From NCBI GenBank assembly GCA_963969595.1, contig OZ018408.1, positions 45,819,022 to 45,883,021 on the forward strand: a stretch of DNA of 64,000 bases, in the 5' to 3' direction. Position numbers and translations under genes: made by a program. Shown here piece by piece: positions 24,205-34,552 of the stretch. Below the pieces are notes generated by a model. That model was not told where the DNA came from and did no database searches. It saw only the letters and a program-made list of their open reading frames with translations. Source of the stretch: Neckera pumila. Taxonomy: Eukaryota > Streptophyta > Bryopsida > Hypnales > Neckeraceae. Every line of letters begins with the position of its first letter. The first letter of the stretch is position 1.

Positions 24205-24281
24205 CGCCTCCAACGGGATTTGAAGCTTCAACTTTGAGGTTGGTAGTTTCAAACTCTTGCCAATGCTCCAAGGGTGGAGCT
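24205..24281 (-). repeat. tRNA-like sequence, possible SINE head
   Basis: On the minus strand a 77 bp block resembles a degenerate tRNA. It has ends GCTCCACC and GTTGGAGGC that partly pair, a box-A-like TTGGCAAGAGTTTGAA, a CAAC...GTTG stem at anticodon position, and a box-B-like GCTTCAAATCCC. The D and T arms are too imperfect for a functional tRNA. A tRNA-derived SINE relic is the best reading; no tail or target duplication was confirmed. Confidence 0.35.
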
Positions 24282-24719
24282 TAAAGTATAGTGTATATGT
24301 TTTGATTTGTATTTATTTAATTATGCTCTTGTATTTTTAAATACTGTATTTGGGAGGCAATTTTTTCTTGTATTGAAGAAATTGGATCAAAATAGTAAGG
24401 AACTTTGAATAAAATATTTTGTAATTTAAAATATTTTGTAATTCAAAATATTTATTATTCTAAATTTTGAACTATTTTGATTTGAAACTTAGTTTTTTAA
24501 TGAAATTCAAAAGTTGAATGACAATATTTCAAAAGCTTTGTTAGTAAAATCAAATCATAAATAAAAAATATGCAAAAAGATTCTAAATCTTACTGATCAT
24601 ATTTTTTTCATTACACTTCAAATTATAAATATGAATTTTAATCAACTTATAAATTTGAATAAAAATTAAATGATATTTTATAGAATATATTGAATGAAAA
24701 TTGAATTAGAATTTTAATT

Positions 24720-25372
24720 TTAATCCCTAAAGGACCAAACAACCTTTTTGGCAATATAGAAGTTTTGGACAATCATCCAACAAGGATCTTCATTTGTCCA
24801 TTCTCAAGTTGCTCCAACACATATTGTCACGATTTCTTTGGCAAAAAAAGGAATTAAATTTCTAATGATGATATTGTATACAAATTTTACTTTTTTGAAA
24901 AAAAATTGTACTTGGAAGGATATATTTTTGAATCTCCAACACTGTGATGGTGAATTGCTAAGATTTTGAGTCTCTAATTTTGTTTTTAAAAATTGAAAAA
25001 TAAAAAGGCAATTTGTGAACATATTAACCTTCCCCAAAAAATTGACCTATGCTATACTCCTCCAATATAATTCCACAAGTTTCCAGAATTGTGCAATGCA
25101 AAAGTTTTTTAGAAAAAAACATCAGTGATTGGTTTGCCTCTCAGGGCATGGTTCCAAAAGAACTAAACCCTATTTTCAAACACTATAATCTTTCAATCTA
25201 TGCATCAAAGACACAAAAATATTTGCACCACATAGACAAATATAGTACTTTAAAATTCTACCTTTGAATATGTGGAAAAATATTTATTTCCAAATTTAGA
25301 TCTAAAATACTAAAATTGGCAATCAAAGGCTTCATGCCTCAAAATATAATTAAAAAACATTGGGGTTAATCT
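24720..25372 (-). mobile_element. Partial TTAA/TIR element, second subfamily
   Basis: Begins TTAATCCCTAAAGGACC, then TTTTTGGCAATATAG, matching the inverted right end of the element at 22127-23047. The far end is uncertain; GGGGTTAA near 25365 is a weak candidate. Non-coding. Confidence 0.4.
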
Positions 25373-26120
25373 TTTAATTTTTAGTATTTCAATACAATAC
25401 CTTCTTTCTATCTATGTGATTTAAAGTAACTACACGTAAGCAAGGTTTTCTTTTTCATTTTTTATGAAGAGCTAAAGCGGTGGTATAAAATGTTATAGTG
25501 TTGCTCCAAATTTCAACATTCATCCACATACTGGATAGAAAATAGCACACATTATCACATACCACATGATTCTATTTTCATCCACAATTTGATGATTTCA
25601 TCCAATAATTTTTTTTAATTAAAATTTTTCTAGTAGAAAACTTCACTATTTGTTGTCATCGTTTAGCCAAATTTTTTTGGGTGCAATCTAGCACTATAAT
25701 GCCAAAATAAACTGCACATGAGATGCCAGGGTAAGACAGTCACCTCAAGCATTGTACAATGTAATTCACATTATTTGATTAGATTCAATACAAAAATTAC
25801 AATGATTATAAGGTTAATTTGTAAATGACCTAAACCAAAGAGAAACTTTGATGTTAATGTTGTATACATTTTCAAACTTAATATGTATCTTAAGGAAAGA
25901 TACATTGCAAAAATCTTATAAACACAGTGCAACAAAACATAGGCTACTTATAAAGAGAATTACTTCCAAAATGTAAAACATAGGCTACTTATAAAGATAA
26001 TTACTTCCAAAATAGACTTCAAAATTTTGGTGCAGGGAATATTTTAGAAATACTCTTAGAATGTTTTTTAAGGTATATAAAATTTATACTGTATGTTTAG
26101 AATATGTCTATTTTATATAT
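25373..26120. other. AT-rich DNA with a 42 bp tandem duplication
   Basis: No gene seen. At about 25936-26017 a unit beginning ACATAGGCTACTTATAAAG and ending TTACTTCCAAAAT is present twice in tandem. Otherwise featureless. Confidence 0.5.
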
Positions 26121-26755
26121 ACCTTAAATGAAATTGTTTGTTTGTTTTTGTTTTGTTTTGTTTGTTTGTTTGTCACATTGAGATCTCCTAAACCATGCAT
26201 CCCCTAGTCTTGTTCTTGATACCATTAGAAAGCTCTTGGTGTGGAGGGGTGCACAAACTTTGTTTTGTGGCATTTGGACCTACAGTGTAAAAGTTATGGA
26301 ATTTTGAGTTATTTTTAAGATATCTTAAAATATGGATCTTTTGGACCGTGCACCTTCCAATTGTGTTCTTGGTACCGTTGGAAAGCTCTCAACGAGGAAG
26401 GATGCATAGGCTTTGTTTTGTGGCATTTAGACCTACGGTGTGAAAGTTATGGAATTTTGAGTCTTAAATTATCTCAAATTAACCAAAATTATGGTTTTCT
26501 TGAAGTATGAGTCCCTCATTCATGTTCTTGATACCGTCAAAAATCTCTTTGGCAAGGAGGGGCACATGGCTTTATTTTGTGGCGTTTGGATCTATGGTGT
26601 GAAAGTTATTGAATTTCAAAGTTATTTATGAACTAAAAAATTACAAAATTATTTTTACCATATTGTAGCAATGGCATAAGGTATACTAGTCTATATCTTA
26701 AATGAGGTTGTTTGTTTTGTTTTGTTTGTCATGGTGAGATATTTGGAACGGTGTC
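26121..26755 (+). repeat. Tandem array of ~155 bp units with GTTTGTTTG ends
   Basis: Three diverged units, with the landmark GTTCTTGATACC or its variants at 26212, 26365 and 26524 (153 and 159 bp apart). Each has AAAGCTCT or a variant, TTTTGTGGCATTTGGACC and GGTGTGAAAGTTATGGAATT. The array is preceded at about 26130 and followed at about 26698 by similar GTTTGTTTG-rich starts. An inverted relative lies at 56510-57035. Confidence 0.8.
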
Positions 26756-26828
26756 GTGATGTAAATATGTACATTACGTAAAACATGTATTAATTTTATA
26801 TTCTAAAGAGATTCTAGAATCTGAAGAA

Positions 26829-26948
26829 CATGCTTCAAGGTGACGCTTCCAATGGCTTCAAGGTGACGCTTGTTATCAATGAAGCTGTTAAAAGAGCAAA
26901 AGCCTTGGACAAATTTCACCAGTTCGAAGTACTTTCTTTAGTTTTATA
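26829..26948 (+). other. Short codon-like stretch, possible exon remnant
   Basis: From the ATG at 26829 a 39-codon frame reads NGFKVTLVINEAVKRAKALD and then KFHQFEV before a TAG. It looks more protein-like than its surroundings, but I cannot assign it. A 17 bp repeat (CTTCAAGGTGACGCTT) occurs twice within it. Confidence 0.2.
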
Positions 26949-26989
26949 GAGGTGTGTTTAGATTTGAAGTTTGACTTAAGGTAAGAGGT

Positions 26990-27611
26990 GCGGAAGCTGT
27001 TCCTCTTACATCACCTTTGCAAATAGCACGTGGTGTTAGACTAGTGTTTTCATTAGGTGCGGTCCATTCTTGGTTAAACCCTGTAATAACTTAGGAACTC
27101 CATTTGGACCAAGGCTTGAGAATGCTCTGACTTTTGCGTTGTCTCTCAAGTCCTGATGTTGCATTGTTACGCAATCGCAACATGTGTAAAATGAAGAGGA
27201 GGGGAGCGGGACGGGAGAGAGGGCCGGGAAGTGAGAGACAGTTCATGGATTGCACGCTTTTTTGTCTGTCATTGCAGATACTCACGATGAGAGGAGCTTT
27301 TTTTTTTCTCTGTTCAGCAGTAGTTGCGATATAGACGGAGTGTCATGACAGACCGTCTCGAATGACATTTGTGGTTTTGTCTTCGTTCATATCTTAGTTG
27401 AGAGTCGCCCATGGTTACTTGCTGGACTTTGGTACTGAAGGCTCGATTTTGCTGAGGTTTTCATGTTTGTACGAATACTTTAAGCTGGCAAGTCCAGGAA
27501 CTCTCTGACTAGACATTGTAAGTTTATTACTTCTATGGATTCATAGTTTGCATGAATCAATGAACTGTGTAGGAAGACCTAAGCAGTATAAGAAGAGGCG
27601 CGGAATCATTG
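26990..27611. other. GC-richer gene-flank-like DNA
   Basis: Composition resembles the GC-rich segments at 6905 and 12930. It contains an imperfect hairpin near 27160 (GTTGCATTGTTACGCAATCG) and a purine run AGGAGGGGAGCGGGACGGGA. No gene recognised; it could be a promoter or first intron of a neighbour. Confidence 0.3.
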
Positions 27612-27968
27612 TCAAGGAATAGCCCCATATTGTGGGCGTATGCGGCACGAGGAGACCGTCATGGCCACCTCCTCAGCACCCGGAGCATTGTCCAGCCGAC
27701 GCCGTTTTGAAGCTTCTTCTTCACCCTCTTACCGCATTGGCAAAACAAAAATATCAACCACCACATCGTTCAAGGCTTCCATTTTCCGTAGAATTTTGCA
27801 GCGCTCCTCGTTGTCCCAGAACTCAAAAGGCCATTCCAGTGCTGTTTTCTCCTCCAGCCAAAGCCTAAGTGAAGCATATGTTTCATCTTCACATAACTTC
27901 ACCTTACTGTAGAATGTCGGAATACCGAAATCACCCTCCATTGTCCATATCTTAACCTGAGTCGCCAT
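27612..27968 (-). pseudogene. Unrecognised protein gene with one internal stop
   Basis: Minus-strand frame from the ATG at 27968 (MATQVKIWTMEGDFGIPTFY) with clearly coding texture: YASLRLWLEEKTALEWPFEF, WDNEERCKILRKMEALNDV, VVDIFVLPMR. A TAA follows at 27729-27731. The same frame then continues EGEEEASKRRRLDNAPGAEE to a stop at 27612-27614, including an NLS-like KRRR. Either the TAA is a nonsense mutation or CGGTAAGAG is a splice donor used before it. A longer start 14 codons upstream is possible. I do not recognise the family; the fold looks like a short alpha/beta domain. Confidence 0.4.
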
Positions 27969-28205
27969 GAATTGAAGAACTTGAACCCTATCCCCCTCAA
28001 CCCAAAACATGTAAATAATCCTTCATTAATAAAACTGAAAACTCTGAATTCAAATAAATTTACATTTGAAGGTGTCATTGTCTACTTTCACATTGTTTTG
28101 TTTGTGGCTTTACTAGTGGCAGAGATGCACAAACAATTAATGAGAAGTTGCTTGGCAAAAAGCAGTGGCGATGCTCATGTAATTCTCTCAAAGCTCTTAC
28201 CAGAG

Positions 28206-28521
28206 ATGCAGATTCTTGCCGGCGGAGAAGGTCGGCAGCGTCTCGACAAAAGTGCTCTTCACCCTAAACCACGGAGAAGAACCAGCCACTCAACAATAAG
28301 TCCACCTTCAGAATCTTGTCAATGACAATGTTGTAAGTTGGATCCGGCCTGCCTCTTGCTGAACCGTCTCTCAACAGCTCATGAAACTGAAGTCCTTCTA
28401 TAGGAAGGGCCGATGCAACGAATATTGCTGCAAACAAAGTTCCAATACTTCTTAGTTCCGGCCGTGTGAGCCAAGATTTCAACACCTCGTCCAACAAGTA
28501 CACAAAATCTGCGCCTATAGC
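28206..28521 (-). pseudogene. Unrecognised minus-strand exon, probably broken
   Basis: After an acceptor-like CCTTGTGCAG the minus strand reads AIGADFVYLLDEVLKSWLTR, PELRSIGTLFAAIFVASALP, FHELLRDGSARGRPDP and KILKVDLLLSGW. A TAG follows, and the same frame continues GEEHFCRDAADLLRRQES to a donor-like CTCTG|GTAAGAG at 28206. A helical, partly hydrophobic segment is present but I know no family. It may belong to the same minus-strand locus as 27612-27968, lying upstream of it. Confidence 0.35.
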
Positions 28522-29300
28522 CTGCACAAGGAACAAAATCAGCCCTAAATCCTAAAAATGCAAACAAGAATTCAATCTGGGTGTCAAATCCGATCCGGAC
28601 AAGGCTGGTTTCTAATTCTTTGCTTTTTATTGTGACCGATTTGCTGGAGGCTACCAATTCTTGAGCGAAACAAGAGTTATCCCATCTCGAAACCCCTACT
28701 TGACAATGGCGCCCAAAAAATGACCCTAATCCTGATGAAATTGAGAACTATTCAACCCTAAAACCATGTGAAGAATACTGTGATATGTACACGACAGCCA
28801 CTCCGTAATGTCATTTAAATGAAGGCCACAGAAAGAGGTCTGAGATCAAATCCTACCGTAAACAAGCTAAAACAAACAAACGAGGTTACGCTGCAAATCT
28901 CACCAAAGTATGGATCGGCGTACTTGGACTCTACGATGTCGCTGGTGCACAGACTGTCTCTCTATGGGCTGTTGAACACCACCACCCAGACCTTGTGGAA
29001 CGACAGTGTTTGCTACAGAAGCACGTCCACCTGCACACAAAACGTCCTCCATAGAAGCCGCTTTTGCCAATAGGAATTCGTCTCTGCAGTAGGAGATTTC
29101 TTCAACATCAACACCTTTAAATCCTAAACCATCTTACCACCTTCAATCTCTGTCACCTTGCTTCAAATTCTTGCTTCAAATCTCTGTCACCTTGCAGCAA
29201 ATGTGACCAACATGAGGAACAACGCCAGCTCCTGTGCAACGGACAAGTTCAAAATTCAAACCCTAGCTTAGGTGAACTGAAAGCGCAACTTCATCTACTT
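28522..29300. other. GC-richer DNA, possible further minus-strand exons
   Basis: Codon-like texture on the minus strand around 28960-29060 (MEDVLCAGGRASVANTVV) suggests more of the same locus, without a defensible exon model. A 17 bp repeat (AATCTCTGTCACCTTGC) occurs twice near 29145-29195. Confidence 0.25.
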
Positions 29301-30817
29301 AGTTTCCACCAACGGCCCAACTTTCATCCACTGCACCAACTGTCCAAGTAGCTGTACCTAACTATAAATAATGGCCCACACTATACTAAATGTACATACA
29401 GACTATACTAAAGACAATACCTAGAATCCAAATCTTCAACCCCTAATTACATGTAATAAAATCTAAATGGTCCATATTTTTAGGCTACCTAGATTATTTA
29501 TAAGGGATATGTCACTTTCAATGTCTCCTACCTTATTTGTAATTTTTTTATAAATTTTACCCCGAATGAATGAAACCTACTCTAAATTCTGCCGCACGTT
29601 GTTTGTAAAATGCACTAAGTGACCCCCCCGAGAAGACAATTTTGTTTACTATAGGGGTTTTCTTTTTAAAGATGCAAAAGGAAACCCTGACCATTTGGAA
29701 TACAATGCTATGAGAGCTTAGGCCAATCTAAGTAGGATGGCAATCAAAGATGGTTAGAGGGCTAGAAAATATCACTTTTTTAACAAATCTAGCATTGAGG
29801 TAGAGTAGGGGTTTGTAAAAGTAAAGACATGCTTATAATTTGGATGTAGTAATTAAGTCCTGATTAAGTTCAATTAAAAAGTAATTTGATCCTTTTGGAG
29901 GTTATCATAAATTAACACTAATAGAAAAGACATATTAGAGCATCAAGCTATAGTATAAGAATATAGTTCTAAAGGCTCATATAAACACCTATTTTAGTGC
30001 CTATATGAAGTAGGGTATTTGAACCCTGTAATGTACTAATTGTTTTGTCATGATATTCACTTCTATGCATTGCTTTTAAAACTTTGAAAATTCCTTATTA
30101 AATGCGCGTTAAAGAAGCAAGTCTTCTACAAAGCAAGCCTATTTCAGGTATATAATTACATTGAAAAAATAAATGAAAAAATCTCTATATAGTGTAGATG
30201 AGAAAATTTGTACTAAAAATGTGCTTTAATATGATGCAAAGTAAATTTTAGAGATCTCATTGATAACACTTGAATAACATTGGATTTTTTTAATAGAGAC
30301 ATCCGCTTCCATTAAGGATTGTTTTTTTTGTGATAATATTATTTTAGGATTTTTTTCACATTTTTATATTTAGCTTTGATGTTCAACAGCTTAGATTGGA
30401 TTTTAAAGATTTTGAAATGCATATTTTTTAATTTGAATTATGCATTTTATACAAACAATGAAATGAAAAAATCTCCCAAAGTTTAATAAAGATCATGAAG
30501 TAGTTGTGGCAAAATGGTGTAGATTTTTTAGTACAAATTTTGGTGCAAAGATGTGTCACTTAGGACAAAACTCAAGCAAATTGAGCACTTCATGTACATG
30601 ATGGTGCATGCTAGAAATTGGTACACCATAGAGTGCAATTATCTACCATATTGCCCCAAGACTCATTTTCTATTAGTTTATGAGTGTGTTTATTTCGTCC
30701 CATGTGCAATGAATTTATAAATGAAAGTTTGTGTGACATCAAGAATTGAATTTCTATTTTGAAGTTTGTTTCATAAACTCATTAGATTTTAATTCTTTTT
30801 GTTTCCATTTTACATAT
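29301..30817. other. AT-rich DNA, no feature seen
   Basis: No gene, RNA or ordered repeat recognised over about 1.5 kb. Confidence 0.4.
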
Positions 30818-31335
30818 TAACGTAAAACGGCACGTATAGATACGTAATACGTACCCCGTAACGTATATGGGATACATATACCATACGTACCGTACCGATA
30901 CATATACGTATGATAACGTATACATATACATATATACCTATATGTACATAAGTATACATATAGTATACATATAGGTATACATAACCTACGTATAGGTATA
31001 TACATATCTATACGTATATACCTATACGTATATATCGTATATATATACCTACGTATAGGTATATATATACCTATCTACGGGTATGTATACACGTATAGGT
31101 GTGATACGTATACGTACCGTTATGATATATACGTATCATACATATATATCGTTTATCATACGTATATTACGTATATATACGTTATTATATATTAACGTAT
31201 ATAACGTATATACGTTAATAGTACATATTAATATGTATGATACGTTATTATGATACGTTAGTATTATATATACGTATAATATATATACTAACGTATGTAT
31301 ATACGGTAGTATACAGTTACATACGTTACGTAATT
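30818..31335. repeat. TACGTA-rich tract 4
   Basis: Alternating pyrimidine-purine DNA with many TATACGTATA palindromes and several ACCTACGTATAGGT-like dyads around 31015-31080. Just past its right edge a 16 bp unit, GGCTCAACATATTAAT, is tandemly duplicated. Confidence 0.9.
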
Positions 31336-32694
31336 TGTATCTTTCACAATCATTCTTTTAGATGGCTCAACATATTAATGGCTCAACATATTAATTTTTT
31401 ATAACTGGCTTTGCTTTTATATAACCTAATTTTTTGTAGTCAAGCTAATGAATACTCTAAAGACCTATTAAACTATGATAGGATGGACAAATGTCAAGAA
31501 AAACCAATAATAGACAAATGTCCCAACAATTGTAAAAACCTTGTTGCCAAGTTAGTCAATTCTCTAAACACCGACTAAACCAAGACATGTTAACATTTTC
31601 AAAAATAACAATTAAAATATTACATGAAGGACAAATGTCACAACTAATTGAATTAAAATGAACCTCTGGGAGCCTTCAAGATAGTCACTATAGGGGATTT
31701 TCTTGGCCTCTCATTCAAAAGGCTCCTTGTCTTTCATTACATTATTCAATTGTTTGTTATTATATTTATTGATGGAAATTGCTTTCATTTAGAATATTAA
31801 ATTGAATACTATAGAAACTCATATAAAATCATTTTTTTTTAATATAATACGTAAGCTTTATAGACCAAGATTTTAGTTTCATCTTTATAGTTTGGAAGGG
31901 CTTTTGAAAGATTCATTTTAGCCCTCACAGATTGTGGAACTAGCTTGTGAAGTCAATCTATATCCTAAACATCTACTCAATCATGATAAATTGACATTAC
32001 CAAAAATAATGACTATAAAACAAATGTTTCAGCAATTATAGAAACTTTGTTGTTAAGTCAATCCATATTCTAACATTTGATGGACAACTTTCAACAATTG
32101 TAGAAATTTTTTGTTAGGTCAAATGATAGTCTAAACATCTACTAAATCATAATAGACAAACATTGATGGAGATTGTTAATAGGTATTAGATAAATAGCAT
32201 GAGAATTAACATAAGGTGTCATTTAATGTTGCATAGCAAAAATTATGTCTTTTACAATGAAAAAAATAGGATCTTTTTTACTACAAGAAAATGATATAAT
32301 TAATGGAAAGTGCCTTATAATTTTGAATATTAGCAAAAAATAACTAAAAAAATAAGATGGAATAATTTTGTATACTAAATGTAGCCCTAGATGATTTTTT
32401 TGGTAAGATTGAGGGGCAAAGAGATGATCAATAGAAGAATGCTCAAAAAGATTTTGCTATTTCAAAACTTAAACAAAATCTATATAGATGAAGTAATTTT
32501 ATAGTTCTTATTTTCTCAGGTTCTTTGGCCATTATATTCTCAAGCCATTGTATTTTCACTTGAAAGAAGGATTCTATACAACATCAATATTATTGAAGAG
32601 TCGCTCTTTGTTCAAGGAATAACTTTTGCATGTTCTATTTATATAGATCCAATAAGTAAAAGTCCTAAAGCAAGAAATTGACTAGACAATCCAA
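31336..32694. other. AT-rich DNA, no feature seen
   Basis: Loose recurrence of phrases such as GACAAATGTC and GTAGAAA-TTTTTGTT suggests an old diverged repeat. I cannot delimit it, and no gene was recognised. Confidence 0.35.
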
Positions 32695-33241
32695 ATGGCG
32701 GCATCAACAGGGAGTAACTTGGAAGATGTGGATAATGCAATTTTGGTTGCACAATCTATCCAAGCAAGTGGTATGGATTGAAAAGATCTCGCTTGGATGA
32801 TCAAAGAAGAAAATAAGGTTAGAAATCTTGTAGCTAGACTTATCTATAACCTTTAGCTTGACAAAAACCAGATGACTTTATTTTTGAGTAATAAGGTAAC
32901 TTTGCCTATGATAGACAAAATGGGAGCCAATCCATCACAAATAAAATTATACTAATGGTGTACATTCCAATTCTAAAATGTAAACCACTAGAATAATTTT
33001 GCGTGTGCTCCTTCTTATTTTGCATGTCATAGACAAAGTTATCTTAACCTTGATGATATGGATGATGATGAAAAAACTCAACCTATTAGCAAAATGAGTG
33101 AATTCAACAATGTTTTTTGTGCACTCATTTTGAAGTTTTCAAGCTTTTGACCAAGCTTACAAATCATCATGATTCATATGTCGATTCATTTTTTGAAGAC
33201 AAATTCAATATTTTGGAGGAAGAAGGTTGTGATTTCAATTA
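32695..33241 (+). pseudogene. Decayed gene of unknown function
   Basis: From an ATG at 32695 the frame reads MAASTGSNLEDVDNAILVAQ, then SIQASGMD, followed by a TGA at 32779-32781. The same frame continues KDLAWMIKEENKVRNLVARL, a TAG at 32854-32856, then LDKNQMTLFLSNKVTLPMID. After further stops and at least one frameshift, the last part reads VFKLLTKLTNHHDSYVDSFF and EDKFNILEEEGCDFN before a stop at about 33241. The acidic, helical protein had at least 150 residues. No family recognised. It lies 1.3 kb upstream of the methyltransferase gene on the same strand and could be unrelated or a 5' exon relic. Confidence 0.5.
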
Positions 33242-34552
33242 AGTGTCAATAGTGTAGTAAAAGTAATACATAGTGATTGCAAGAAGCACCTCTCCTATTT
33301 TGCATCACACCTTGCATATTGATGTGTCTTTTGGCCATAATTTTTGTACTTTGGCTCCAAATGACTCAAGATTTATAAATAAAGTATGTATAGCTATTAT
33401 ATACCTTGCCTAATTTTTTTGGCAACTTTCAAAAATGTTTTGCTATTCAACAATAGCCCCTAGTTCTATATCACATTTGCTAATTTGGAATATTTAGTAA
33501 AATTTAGTACTCAAAAAAACAAATTTGGAGTTGAATTTTAGAAAAGATGGTCTTGTAGTAGACTTGTAATTATTGTCAAAATAATTTCTAAAAATAGTTC
33601 ATTGTATGTGGTGTGGAAGTCCACAAATTGAGCTTTTTTTTGCTTTTAAAACATAAAAAATTTTCTTTTGGTGATTTTACTGGTGAATGACCATCTTCAT
33701 AGAATTATTATAAATGGTCAATTTTATCTTTATTTTCAAAAAAATTCCTACTTTTATATTTTTAATAATTAAAACACCAAAGCATCTGTTTTTTTGAGAC
33801 TTGGTAATTCTTTATTGTATCTATTTAGAAAAAAATTCTATGCTTTTCCTTTGGTGGTTATCTTCATTTTAAGGGTGTATACATTTGGGACTTGATTTTT
33901 AAATTTAAAAAAAAATATTTTTCTAATCTTAAGGTATCTCTTCAAAAAATCATATGTCATTTGTACAAAATGCAACAAGGTCAAAAGATCATTCTTGCAA
34001 TTACCCTATGTTGTATTTTGAATTTAGTAACTTCATCATATTTTGATGTAATTTTTTTTATCTTCAAATGCATATTGGTGCATGTAATTTGATGTTTGCT
34101 TCTATCTATAGAGGAATGCTAGCATGTAAGCATATAATCTATGAGCCCATAAACTTTGGAATCTATATAATAGGCACATTTTATGATTATAGATTTTTAC
34201 GCTAAATGTGCTTATATTATAGACACTTTTTATAATTATAGTGGACCTATATCTATAGGTATGTATGTTATAAACACCTTCAATGGTTGTAGGTATCTAC
34301 CTACAACTAGATTTAAGACTCGTAGGCTTACATATATATGCTTGTACCGGTGTGTATAGATATGTGTTCTATGGTTATTAGATATTTAACGACAATTTTG
34401 CGGTGTTCTACATACATATGTTTACTATTTTGTTTCATTGAACATGAAAATTTAGTGTCTAGTGGTGTACAATGATTCATTTATTATTATGTAATACCAC
34501 ATTTATTGTGCATATTCTGTTGTCTAATCTATCTTTTGAAATTCCCTTTTAG
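33242..34552. other. AT-rich DNA; upstream exons of the methyltransferase not found
   Basis: No coding stretch with a donor site that would supply the missing 5' exon of the next gene is obvious. Mostly A/T runs. Confidence 0.35.

Noticed and set aside
24010..24284. Cys/His-rich zinc-finger gene
   Set aside because: Two overlapping short frames with irregular Cys spacing; the DNA is explained better by a GCCACATGG-type repeat plus a tRNA-like block.
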